This document shows positions 1 to 8,836 of a stretch of 64,000 nt of DNA, one piece after another. Under the pieces are notes generated by a model, which was given only the letters and a program-made list of their open reading frames with translations, was not told the origin of the DNA and did no database searches. A program made the position numbers and the translations under genes. The stretch spans positions 10,912,001 to 10,976,000 of the forward strand of contig NC_079883.1 of NCBI RefSeq assembly GCF_029227915.1, given 5' to 3'. Source of the DNA: Hydractinia symbiolongicarpus. Taxonomy: Eukaryota; Cnidaria; Hydrozoa; Anthoathecata; Hydractiniidae. The stretch's first letter is position 1, and every line of letters starts with the position of its first letter.

Positions 1-1097
<1,097 letters not shown>

Positions 1098-1118
1098 GCA
1101 TCTTACCAAACAAAAAAC

Positions 1119-1134
1119 GGCTATTTTTATAGCC
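1119..1134 (+). terminator. H3 mRNA 3' stem-loop
   Basis: GGCTATTTTTATAGCC, a 6-bp stem with a TTTT loop, is the SLBP-binding histone 3' end signal. Cleavage should follow within a few bases, before the A-rich stretch at 1143-1153. Stem position 5/12 is A-T where the animal consensus has pyrimidine-purine. Confidence 0.95.
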
Positions 1135-1410
1135 ACACATCCATAAAAAATATTACGGCTAGCTTTTTATATCAAACTTTGTCCTGCTTTCTGTTTAAAT
1201 TTTATGCTACATAAAAAATTTATGCTACATAAAGTTTGACAATGTTAAAAATATGAAGGGCAAGAAAAGTAAAAGCAAGAAAATAAGAAATTTAAAAACG
1301 AAAATACTTAAACTTAGGGAATCTAATCTTAAATTTACTCTTTTTTAACTGTTTAAGTGACTTAAACAAGTTTAACTTTGTACCAAGATAATGTTTTTTT
1401 GTAAATGTGT
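1135..1410. other. AT-rich spacer between convergent H3 and H1
   Basis: The spacer holds the downstream elements of both genes and no recognised gene. The 15-mer TTTATGCTACATAAA occurs twice, at 1201-1215 and 1219-1233, and each copy is itself nearly palindromic. A purine-rich 31-codon Lys-rich reading frame lies at 1253-1348; it is downstream of the H3 stem-loop and probably fortuitous. Confidence 0.7.
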
Positions 1411-1426
1411 GGCTATAAAAATAGCC
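1411..1426 (-). terminator. H1 mRNA 3' stem-loop
   Basis: The minus strand reads GGCTATTTTTATAGCC, identical to the stem-loop of H3, H2A and H4. It lies 32 nt after the H1 stop. An A-rich element with AAAAAAACATT follows. Confidence 0.95.
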
Positions 1427-1458
1427 GTTTGTTAATGTAATAGCCAGATACACACAAA

Positions 1459-2010
1459 TTATTTTTTTGCGGTCTTCTTTGCTGCCTTTTTGGGAGTCTT
1501 TTTGACCTTCTTTGCTGCAGGTTTTTTAGCAACAGGCTTCTTTGTGGGTTTCTTAGCTGCTGGTTTCTTAGCCGAGGCTTTCTTTGTGGCAGGCTTCTTT
1601 GCTGCTTTCTTTGGCGTGCTCTTCTTTGCTGGCTTCTTTTTTGGTGTACTTTTCTTTGCAGTAGGCTTCTTTGCCGTTGGCTTTTTTGCTGCGGCCTTTT
1701 TCTTAGGTTTTTCTTTTTTTACCTGACCTAGCTTGAATGATCCAGAAGCACCAGTGCCTTTAGTTTGAATCAAATCGCCTGATGTTACTCCTCGTTTAAG
1801 AGCCATTTTCAGATGATGATCTGAGTTTTCAGCAACTTTGTAATTTGCATGAATATATTTTGTAATAGCTTGGCGAGATGAACCACCGCGTTCCTTTAGG
1901 GTAGCGATAGCAGCCTTGATCATGTCCACATATTTAGGGTGATCAGCTGTCTTCTTTGCAGCAGGTTTCTTCTTGGGTGCGATTTTCTTTGGAGAAGCTG
2001 CTTCACTCAT
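1459..2010 (-). CDS. H1: Linker histone H1
   Basis: 183-residue linker histone that binds linker DNA at the nucleosome dyad. Three parts are visible. A short tail starts MSEAASPKK and contains one SPKK motif. A winged-helix globular domain runs from about residue 28 to 100 ([13 protein letters not shown], then [12 protein letters not shown], ending near GSFKLG). The C-terminal tail is very rich in Lys, Ala and Pro, with several TPKK and AKKP units. I chose the ATG at 2008-2010 because MSEA is a normal H1 start; an in-frame ATG nine codons upstream would add MDCCKKTLK, which does not look like H1. It is convergent with H3. It has its own promoter with an H1 box and an E2F site. All copies encode the same protein. 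Confidence 0.97.
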   Translation of the reverse strand: MSEAASPKKIAPKKKPAAKKTADHPKYVDMIKAAIATLKERGGSSRQAITKYIHANYKVAENSDHHLKMALKRGVTSGDLIQTKGTGASGSFKLGQVKKEKPKKKAAAKKPTAKKPTAKKSTPKKKPAKKSTPKKAAKKPATKKASAKKPAAKKPTKKPVAKKPAAKKVKKTPKKAAKKTAKK

Positions 2011-2200
2011 TTTTAATGTTTTCTTACAACAATCCAACGATAAACGATGCTTGTTATCACAGTAGAAGTATACTAAACATTACCGTGTAAATGAGATATA
2101 ATTTAAGACGGTGCGAAGTATGCGGACGTAAAAGTACCACTCCCGGGAATTGATTTGGCGCGAAAACAGAAATGTGTGTTTCTGTACATCGTATAATGTC
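2011..2200 (-). promoter_or_regulatory. H1 promoter with E2F palindrome and H1 (AC) box
   Basis: On the minus strand the H1 box AAACACA is complementary to 2175-2181, and a perfect E2F site TTTGGCGCGAAA lies at 2154-2165, both 145-170 bp upstream of the start. An AT-rich TATA candidate (TTATAT) lies near 2094-2102. An AAACACA box far upstream of the TATA box is the known signature of animal H1 promoters, and E2F fits G1/S control. Positions hold in every unit. Confidence 0.85.
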
Positions 2201-2589
2201 CGTTTTGGGTGCCGCGACTATGCGAAAGCATGTTAATTTTTATTTGTAGTACGACGCAATAGTCTGCAAGAGAAGCTGCTGGAGTTTGAGGTCTTCAGCA
2301 TTACATCTAGTCTGTTAATTTGGGCTTCTTCCGCGCTCGTGTTAGGATTTTCATAAAGCGTTCTTTGGTTTGCGTTGCGTATGTCGGCCTACATCATCGA
2401 CACGGCCTGTTTCCGGCTATTAGGAGCAATTCATATATTGGGCACTGCGTTTCGACTTTTTTATTAGACCACAGTAAAAAAATTCACTCACAGAAGTCCC
2501 TTTCTTTCATGGCTACAAACACGAAGAATTCTGTCGTAAGTAAAACGAATGCGCAAGCCAAAATGACGATGGGGCGAAGTCATAAGCAT
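2201..2589. other. Spacer between H1 promoter and tRNA-Arg
   Basis: About 390 bp, richer in G+C and CpG than the histone spacers. I recognise no gene here on either strand. The open frames crossing it also run through the tRNA and show no codon constraint. Confidence 0.6.
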
Positions 2590-2662
2590 GGCCCTGTGGC
2601 CCAATGGATAAGGCATCTGACTACGAATCAGGGGATTCCAGGTTCGACTCCTGGCAGGGTCG
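2590..2662 (+). tRNA. tRNA-Arg-ACG: tRNA-Arg, anticodon ACG
   Basis: A 73-nt cloverleaf. Acceptor arm GGCCCTG pairs with CAGGGTC and the discriminator is G. The D arm is GCC/GGC. The anticodon stem TCTGA/TCAGG encloses loop CTACGAA, with anticodon ACG at 2623-2625, read as ICG for CGU, CGC and CGA. The T arm CCAGG/CCTGG has loop TTCGACT. The B box GGTTCGACTCC (2641-2651) is perfect. There is no intron and no encoded CCA, as expected for a nuclear gene. Unusually, no run of four T follows closely; the first T run (T5) is at 2864-2868. Confidence 0.97.
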
Positions 2663-2984
2663 CACTGTCGCATTTCGGCTGCATGGTCTACTGTGTAACG
2701 CGCGCGCACGTTCTGGCGTAATGCGTTGATAAACGGAATGTACGCAGACATATTGGAAAGTAATATCACGCACTTAGTATCGTCGCCTTTGTTAGCATTC
2801 ATGTAAGTTACCATCCACTCGCTACAGTCGCTCTCCATCCTACGGCTAAATCAACAGCCGTGATTTTTACTATGTCGCCGTCCATCCGTACGCGGTGACA
2901 GTTGTAAGCTTTACAGTAACGTGACATGCTCCACAAGCAGTTACGGTGTGTGGACGATGCCTATCATGGCAACGCTTGTTCTTT
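2663..2984. other. tRNA-U2 spacer with hairpin, T5 run and U2 upstream region
   Basis: No gene recognised. It starts with an alternating CG stretch (2699-2710). A 6-bp hairpin ACGGCT/AGCCGT (2842-2861) is followed by T5 at 2864-2868, a possible distant Pol III terminator. The last 60 bp are the U2 core promoter. Confidence 0.6.
2931..2939 (+). promoter_or_regulatory. Candidate PSE of U2
   Basis: CCACAAGCA starts 54 bp upstream of the U2 start; the same 9-mer starts 57 bp upstream of U1 (3305-3313). Animal snRNA genes place the proximal sequence element at about this distance. There is no TATA box at -25, as expected for Pol II snRNA genes. Assignment as PSE is inference. Confidence 0.6.
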
Positions 2985-3170
2985 ATCGCTTCTCGGCCTA
3001 ATGGCTAAGATCAAGTGTAGTATCTGTTCTTATCAGTTTAATATCTGGTAGGCCATTCTCTGAATGGTCAGTATATTAATCTGATTTTTGGCCTTGGGTC
3101 ATGGAGGTGGATTCATTCACGCCGTGACCACGGGTTGCCTTGGTGTTGCACTATTACCGATGGCGGCCCA
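2985..3170 (+). ncRNA. U2: U2 snRNA
   Basis: Spliceosomal U2, about 186 nt (human about 188). The 5' end ATCGCTTCTCGGCC is near-invariant. Branch-site recognition element GTAGTA is at 3017-3022. Sm site GATTTTTGG at 3083-3091 falls at RNA position 99, as in human U2. Stem-loop IV follows the pattern GCCTTGGT-loop-ACCGATGGC and ends near GGCCC; the 3' end is set by comparison and is good to a few bases. U2 pairs with the intron branch point in the nucleus. It is transcribed toward U1, 191 bp away. A 3'-box-like AAAAGAAT lies at 3181-3188. Confidence 0.97.
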
Positions 3171-3361
3171 CATAAGCAATAAAAGAATAATAGCAGTCCT
3201 CTTTCCGACGGCACTCTGCATAGTCTACGGCGGGAACAAAACGCGTACACTGGGGGAGAATACAGCCTATGCCCCGCGACACGGCAGTTTATAACACACT
3301 CAAGCCACAAGCATTAACAAACTTTGAAGGGTACCCTCATGCTACGGTGCAGTTCCAACTC
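3171..3361. promoter_or_regulatory. U2-U1 spacer: U2 3' box and U1 promoter
   Basis: The U2 3'-box candidate AAAAGAAT (3181-3188) starts 11 nt after the RNA end. The U1 PSE candidate CCACAAGCA is at 3305-3313. No other gene seen. Confidence 0.55.
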
Positions 3362-3526
3362 ATACTTACCTGACGGGGAAGTAAAGACTGATCAATGAGG
3401 GTTTTCTTCCAGAGTGAGGCTCTTGCATTGCACTACGCTTGGGCTGACCTCTGCGATTACTGCAAACGTCAGTAACTCGACCGTACAATTTCTGGTAGTG
3501 GGGGCCTGCGTCCGCGCTCGCCCCCT
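3362..3526 (+). ncRNA. U1: U1 snRNA
   Basis: Spliceosomal U1, about 165 nt (human 164), which recognises 5' splice sites. The 5' end ATACTTACCTG holds the ACUUACCUG that pairs with donor sites. Stem-loop I is GATCAATGAGG (U1-70K loop region), and stem-loop II has ATTGCAC (U1A loop). Sm site AATTTCTGG is at 3487-3495. Stem-loop IV pairs GGGGGC with GCCCCC around TGCGTCCGCGCTC. The 3' end is good to 1-2 bases. A 3'-box-like AAAATGAAT follows at 3536-3544. Confidence 0.97.
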
Positions 3527-3853
3527 CCTTAAGTCAAAATGAATGAGCTTAGAAAAGTTGCGCGGCCAAATGTCGGTGGTGACTTAAACGCTAAGGTAAA
3601 ACCTCGCTTGGCTGTTACGAAACGTGATTGCGATATAAGTCCTCGGAAGGCGGCGGAATTTTATTTTATTTGCCATTCCGTCAGGGTTATTGGATGATCG
3701 GCAATAGATCGAGTTTGTATGCATTTGAAAGCTCTTTTTTCTCGTACTATCACCTGAAAATGTCGTAGGAAAATGTCATAGGAAACACTTTCAACAACCG
3801 CCACGTTCCTTAATTGTTATAACAAGAAATATATCACAGCAAATGAAAATGAA
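3527..3853. other. Spacer between U1 and 5S 3' ends
   Basis: After the U1 3' box there is no recognised gene in about 300 bp. It contains a 13-bp tandem duplication, AAAATGTCGTAGG (3757-3769) and AAAATGTCATAGG (3770-3782). The T run that ends 5S transcripts lies at the right edge (minus strand TTTT, 3852-3855). Confidence 0.6.
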
Positions 3854-3973
3854 AAGCCTACGACACCGGGAGTTCCCAGGCGGTCCCCCATCCAAGTACT
3901 ATCCCGGCCCGACGATGCTTAACTTCCGTGATCAGACGAGAACGGGTGTGTTCATCGTGGTATGGCCGTAGAC
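3854..3973 (-). rRNA. 5S: 5S ribosomal RNA
   Basis: 120 nt on the minus strand, starting GTCTACGGCCATACCACGAT and ending GTCGTAGGC plus T residues. The internal Pol III control region is complete: A box AAGTTAAGCATCG, and C box TAGTACTTGGATGGGGGACC. The first and last nine bases pair as helix I. A T4 run forms the terminator. The product belongs to the large ribosomal subunit. It is transcribed towards U1, opposite to the other RNA genes, and lies 197 bp from the 3' end of H2A. Confidence 0.97.
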
Positions 3974-4132
3974 ATTAGTAGGTGCAAATACGTGCAATTT
4001 ATTTTGACGTTGTGATCAAATTTTTTTATTTAATTTCTTTGAGTTACTTAGGACAAGGCGTATGCATGGATTATCTATTAGACTTTAAGGTTATAGTTTT
4101 GTGAAAAAAACAATGTTTTTTTAAAGATGTGT

Positions 4133-4148
4133 GGCTATAAAAATAGCC
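4133..4148 (-). terminator. H2A mRNA 3' stem-loop
   Basis: The minus strand reads GGCTATTTTTATAGCC, 22 nt after the H2A stop. It is followed by ACACATCTTTAAAAAAACA, identical to the sequence after the H2B stem-loop. Confidence 0.95.
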
Positions 4149-4170
4149 GTTGTTTTCTGAGTGTAGCGGT

Positions 4171-4551
4171 TTACTTCTTCTGTCCTTTGTCGTTCTTCTT
4201 TGGGAGTAAGACAGCTTGAATGTTTGGCAAAACACCACCAGCTGCAATGGTTACACCGCTCAAAAGTTTGTTTAATTCTTCATCATTACGAACAGCCAAT
4301 TGTAAATGTCTTGGAATAATCCTAGCTTTTTTGTTGTCTCTTGCTGCGTTACCAGCCAACTCCAATATCTCAGCAGATAAATATTCCAAGACGGCTGCTA
4401 AGTAAACTGGTGCTCCAGATCCAATTCGGTTAGCATAGTGCCCTCTACGAAGGAATCTATGCACTCTACCGACTGGAAATTGAAGTCCAGCTCTTGAGGA
4501 TCTTGTCTTGGCTTTAGCCTTAGCTTTTCCACCTTTTCCACGTCCAGACAT
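4171..4551 (-). CDS. H2A: Histone H2A (canonical)
   Basis: 126 residues. It pairs with H2B in the nucleosome. The tail is [22 protein letters not shown], followed by the H2A hallmark AGLQFPVGR. The fold contains the acidic-patch residues of [12 protein letters not shown] and NDEELNKLL. The C-terminus has LLPKK, the site of mono-ubiquitination in other animals, and ends NDKGQKK. There is no C-terminal SQ(E/D) motif, so this is not H2A.X, and it lacks H2A.Z features. It is intronless and diverges from H2B. Confidence 0.99.
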   Translation of the reverse strand: MSGRGKGGKAKAKAKTRSSRAGLQFPVGRVHRFLRRGHYANRIGSGAPVYLAAVLEYLSAEILELAGNAARDNKKARIIPRHLQLAVRNDEELNKLLSGVTIAAGGVLPNIQAVLLPKKNDKGQKK

Positions 4552-4835
4552 AACTGCGATTTGATTTGTAAGTTAATACAAAAACGTACGAATATTTAAC
4601 GTAAGTGTTAACGAAATAAACTTTACTCGTTTTTTCATCATAAAAATAGGATCGAAATCATGTTTTTTTAACCAATCATAATTAAGTATTAAACAAAAGA
4701 TTTTTTTTTTAACCAATTAAATTGCGTATCGGCGTTTTCGGATCGAATTCGATCCGATTTTTTTACTTATAAACAAAAAGTTTTGACTTGCAGTTTAATG
4801 CTTATTTACAAGTTAAGTAGCAAAAATTTTTAACC
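4552..4835. promoter_or_regulatory. Divergent H2A/H2B promoter
   Basis: The 284-bp spacer has CCAAT boxes at 4672-4676 and 4713-4717 and a perfect 20-bp palindrome at 4738-4757. TATAAA at 4768-4773 lies 63 bp before the H2B ATG. On the H2A side a TAAATATT TATA-like stretch lies near 4590-4598. Paired CCAAT and TATA boxes are typical of replication-dependent H2A/H2B pairs. The layout is the same in every unit, except that repeat 5 has one T fewer in its T run. Confidence 0.85.
4738..4757. repeat. 20-bp perfect palindrome in H2A/H2B promoter
   Basis: TCGGATCGAATTCGATCCGA equals its own reverse complement. It sits between the second CCAAT box and the H2B TATA box. Its position and conservation across units suggest a dimeric factor site; the factor is unknown. 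Confidence 0.85.
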
Positions 4836-5240
4836 ATGTCTGACGCAGCAGCTAAAGGAGGAAAACAGGCACCTAAAGTAGCCAAGAAAGGTGAAAAAAG
4901 AGCCGGCAAAAAAGGAGGAAAGATTGGTGGAACTGGTGAAAAGAAACGCAAGAGAAAGAGAAAGGAAAGTTATGCTATTTACATCTACAATGTTTTGAAA
5001 CAAGTTCACCCAGATGTCGGAGTTTCAAGCAAAGCTATGAGCATCATGAACTCATTTTTCAACGACATCTTTGAGCGCATTGCTTCCGAAGCTTCGCGTT
5101 TGGCTCTTCAAAACAAAAAGTCGACCATCTCTTCTCGTGAAATTCAAACCGCAGTACGTCTTCTCTTGCCTGGAGAACTTGCAAAACACGCAGTCAGTGA
5201 AGGAACAAAAGCCGTCACAAAATACACAAGCAGCAAGTAA
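4836..5240 (+). CDS. H2B: Histone H2B (V75F variant)
   Basis: 134 residues, about 8-10 longer than vertebrate H2B because of a Gly/Lys-rich N-terminal tail (residues 1-44). The tail ends in KKRKRKRKE, the basic repression patch. The fold runs from [17 protein letters not shown] to the C-terminal helix [24 protein letters not shown], which holds the lysine ubiquitinated in other animals. In this copy codon 75 (5058-5060) is TTC instead of GTC, giving NSFFND where the other ten copies and most animals have NSFVND. It is intronless and diverges from H2A. Confidence 0.98.
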   Translation: MSDAAAKGGKQAPKVAKKGEKRAGKKGGKIGGTGEKKRKRKRKESYAIYIYNVLKQVHPDVGVSSKAMSIMNSFFNDIFERIASEASRLALQNKKSTISSREIQTAVRLLLPGELAKHAVSEGTKAVTKYTSSK

Positions 5241-5263
5241 ACCAACGTCTACCAAACACAAAC

Positions 5264-5279
5264 GGTCTTTTTTAAGACC
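5264..5279 (+). terminator. H2B mRNA 3' stem-loop (distinct stem)
   Basis: GGTCTTTTTTAAGACC has a 6-bp stem with a TTTT loop. It fits the canonical animal consensus and differs from the stem of the other four histone genes by compensated pairs. It lies 23 nt after the stop. Confidence 0.95.
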
Positions 5280-5660
5280 ACACATCTTTAAAAAAACATT
5301 TACTTGGCGTCACTACAAGTTAACCGAAGTTAATAAAACTTCTAAATAATGTGCTTAAGAACACTAGCCTACATTTAAAATACTTCCCCATGTGTGTGTG
5401 GATTAGCTTCACTTTTCATACGTATTATTAGCTGTACTTGCAGAAAAGACAAGTACATTGATCCATGTTATTGCTTACATTTAACTTAACCCAGCTTTTC
5501 ACGGAAACACTCCCAGGCAAATTAACCCTACAAAGTATTTCTAAATTTTTTTTGTGTCATATATGACATAGTATCGTATAGCAATAAATGTAACTGTGAC
5601 AAGACTTTACACATTGTGTAATTTGGAAGCGTGCACAAAGTAATGTTTTAAAAGATTTGT
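5280..5660. other. Spacer between convergent H2B and H4
   Basis: No gene recognised. It contains an 8-bp hairpin TGTACTTG/CAAGTACA (5433-5440 and 5450-5457) and a 14-bp palindrome TGTCATATATGACA (5555-5568). The H2B and H4 downstream elements lie at its two ends. Confidence 0.65.
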
Positions 5661-5676
5661 GGCTATAAAAATAGCC
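5661..5676 (-). terminator. H4 mRNA 3' stem-loop
   Basis: The minus strand reads GGCTATTTTTATAGCC, 24 nt after the H4 stop of repeat 2, followed by ACAAATCTTTTAAAACATTA. Confidence 0.95.
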
Positions 5677-5700
5677 GTTTTTGTTGAGCAATGACAACGC

Positions 5701-6057
<357 letters not shown>

Positions 6058-6535
6058 TTAACAGAATTCAGACAGCTTTAAAAAGAGGCCATAAAATTAC
6101 CTACTGCTCGTGGAAACACCCTAATTAACCAATAGAGTTGCGTCATTACAAAATGTTCCGAACATTTTGTACATTTTTTTAAGTAAAACTGTAGTTTTTT
6201 TAAAAATTCGTGGTCTTAATGTTTCAGTAAGGCAATAAATTTGGCATCGTTGGAATTCGCCAAACCTTCTGCTACTTACTAAAAAAAAAAAAAGTCAAAA
6301 GCTTTTGTGTATCAGAAGATACAGCCGTTTTCCCGTAGCCAAAAAACACAGATTTTATAAAAATGTTAAAGTAATGAGCGTAATGTCATTATGCAGCCAA
6401 TCAGAAATTACTTTCTTAGCACCAATCAAATGGTTTGTTTTGAACCTTAGCTGTCAATCAATATGAGAAATAAAACTTTGGCGCGATAGTGCATTTTAGA
6501 CCGTCTTGTGTATCCGTACTACATCGACTTCTTAA

Positions 6536-6949
<414 letters not shown>

Positions 6950-7310
6950 GCATCTTACCAAACAAAAAACGGCTATTTTTATAGCCACACATCCATAAAA
7001 AATATTACGGCTAGCTTTTTATATCAAACTTTGTCCTGCTTTCTGTTTAAATTTTATGCTACATAAAAATTTTATGCTACATAAAGTTTGACAATGTTAA
7101 AAATATGAAGGGCAAGAAAAGTAAAAGCAAGAAAATAAGAAATTTAAAAACGAAAATACTTAAACTTAGGGAATCTAATCTTAAATTTACTCTTTTTTAA
7201 CTGTTTAAGTGACTTAAACAAGTTTAACTTTGTACCAAGATAATGTTTTTTTGTAAATGTGTGGCTATAAAAATAGCCGTTTGTTAATGTAATAGCCAGA
7301 TACACACAAA

Positions 7311-7862
7311 TTATTTTTTTGCGGTCTTCTTTGCTGCCTTTTTGGGAGTCTTTTTGACCTTCTTTGCTGCAGGTTTTTTAGCAACAGGCTTCTTTGTGGG
7401 TTTCTTAGCTGCTGGTTTCTTAGCCGAGGCTTTCTTTGTGGCAGGCTTCTTTGCTGCTTTCTTTGGCGTGCTCTTCTTTGCTGGCTTCTTTTTTGGTGTA
7501 CTTTTCTTTGCAGTAGGCTTCTTTGCCGTTGGCTTTTTTGCTGCGGCCTTTTTCTTAGGTTTTTCTTTTTTTACCTGACCTAGCTTGAATGATCCAGAAG
7601 CACCAGTGCCTTTAGTTTGAATCAAATCGCCTGATGTTACTCCTCGTTTAAGAGCCATTTTCAGATGATGATCTGAGTTTTCAGCAACTTTGTAATTTGC
7701 ATGAATATATTTTGTAATAGCTTGGCGAGATGAACCACCGCGTTCCTTTAGGGTAGCGATAGCAGCCTTGATCATGTCCACATATTTAGGGTGATCAGCT
7801 GTCTTCTTTGCAGCAGGTTTCTTCTTGGGTGCGATTTTCTTTGGAGAAGCTGCTTCACTCAT
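7311..7862 (-). CDS. H1: Linker histone H1, repeat 2
   Basis: Same 183-residue protein as at 1459-2010, start at MSEA. Stem-loop at 7263-7278. Confidence 0.97.
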   Translation of the reverse strand: MSEAASPKKIAPKKKPAAKKTADHPKYVDMIKAAIATLKERGGSSRQAITKYIHANYKVAENSDHHLKMALKRGVTSGDLIQTKGTGASGSFKLGQVKKEKPKKKAAAKKPTAKKPTAKKSTPKKKPAKKSTPKKAAKKPATKKASAKKPAAKKPTKKPVAKKPAAKKVKKTPKKAAKKTAKK

Positions 7863-8441
7863 TTTTAATGTTTTCTTACAACAATCCAACGATAAACGAT
7901 GCTTGTTATCACAGTAGAAGTATACTAAACATTACCGTGTAAATGAGATATAATTTAAGACGGTGCGAAGTATGCGGACGTAAAAGTACCACTCCCGGGA
8001 ATTGATTTGGCGCGAAAACAGAAATGTGTGTTTCTGTACATCGTATAATGTCCGTTTTGGGTGCCGCGACTATGCGAAAGCATGTTAATTTTTATTTGTA
8101 GTACGACGCAATAGTCTGCAAGAGAAGCTGCTGGAGTTTGAGGTCTTCAGCATTACATCTAGTCTGTTAATTTGGGCTTCTTCCGCGCTCGTGTTAGGAT
8201 TTTCATAAAGCGTTCTTTGGTTTGCGTTGCGTATGTCGGCCTACATCATCGACACGGCCTGTTTCCGGCTATTAGGAGCAATTCATATATTGGGCACTGC
8301 GTTTCGACTTTTTTATTAGACCACAGTAAAAAAATTCACTCACAGAAGTCCCTTTCTTTCATGGCTACAAACACGAAGAATTCTGTCGTAAGTAAAACGA
8401 ATGCGCAAGCCAAAATGACGATGGGGCGAAGTCATAAGCAT

Positions 8442-8514
8442 GGCCCTGTGGCCCAATGGATAAGGCATCTGACTACGAATCAGGGGATTCCAGGTTGGAC
8501 TCCTGGCAGGGTCG
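8442..8514 (+). tRNA. tRNA-Arg-ACG: tRNA-Arg(ACG), C56G variant, probably inactive
   Basis: Same as the repeat 1 tRNA except that the T loop reads TTGGACT: C56 (8497) is G. C56 normally pairs with G19 to hold the tRNA elbow and is the key base of the B box read by TFIIIC. Both folding and transcription should suffer. The rest of the cloverleaf is intact. Confidence 0.9.
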
Positions 8515-8836
8515 CACTGTCGCATTTCGGCTGCATGGTCTACTGTGTAACGCGCGCGCACGTTCTGGCGTAATGCGTTGATAAACGGAATGTACGCAGA
8601 CATATTGGAAAGTAATATCACGCACTTAGTATCGTCGCCTTTGTTAGCATTCATGTAAGTTACCATCCACTCGCTACAGTCGCTCTCCATCCTACGGCTA
8701 AATCAACAGCCGTGATTTTTACTATGTCGCCGTCCATCCGTACGCGGTGACAGTTGTAAGCTTTACAGTAACGTGACATGCTCCACAAGCAGTTACGGTG
8801 TGTGGACGATGCCTATCATGGCAACGCTTGTTCTTT

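Noticed and set aside
1490-1726. Phe/Gly/Ala-rich frame antisense to the H1 tail
   Set aside because: It is the complement of the Lys/Ala/Pro-rich H1 tail; its composition follows directly from that.
2011-2037. Upstream in-frame ATG that would extend H1 by nine residues
   Set aside because: MDCCKKTLK is unlike any H1 N-terminus, while MSEAASPKK is typical; the extension probably lies in the leader.
2320-2838. Two open frames (2320-2721 plus, 2488-2838 minus) covering the tRNA
   Set aside because: They run through a clear tRNA and GC-rich spacer; no domain, and their only differences between units come from changes in the tRNA and its flank.
3088-3310. Open frames over the U2 3' half
   Set aside because: The sequence is explained by U2 stem-loops and flank; no protein similarity recognised.
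3747-3760. Minus-strand CAGGTGATA resembling a spliced-leader RNA donor downstream of 5S
   Set aside because: No convincing Sm site or leader-like exon nearby; a lone donor-like match is expected by chance.
4171-4551. H2A as H2A.X or H2A.Z
   Set aside because: No SQ(E/D) motif at the C-terminus and no H2A.Z-type sequence; the tail and acidic patch are canonical.
8497-8497. Calling the G56 tRNA copies a different isoacceptor or functional variant
   Set aside because: The anticodon is unchanged and the altered base is structural; loss of function is the simpler reading.
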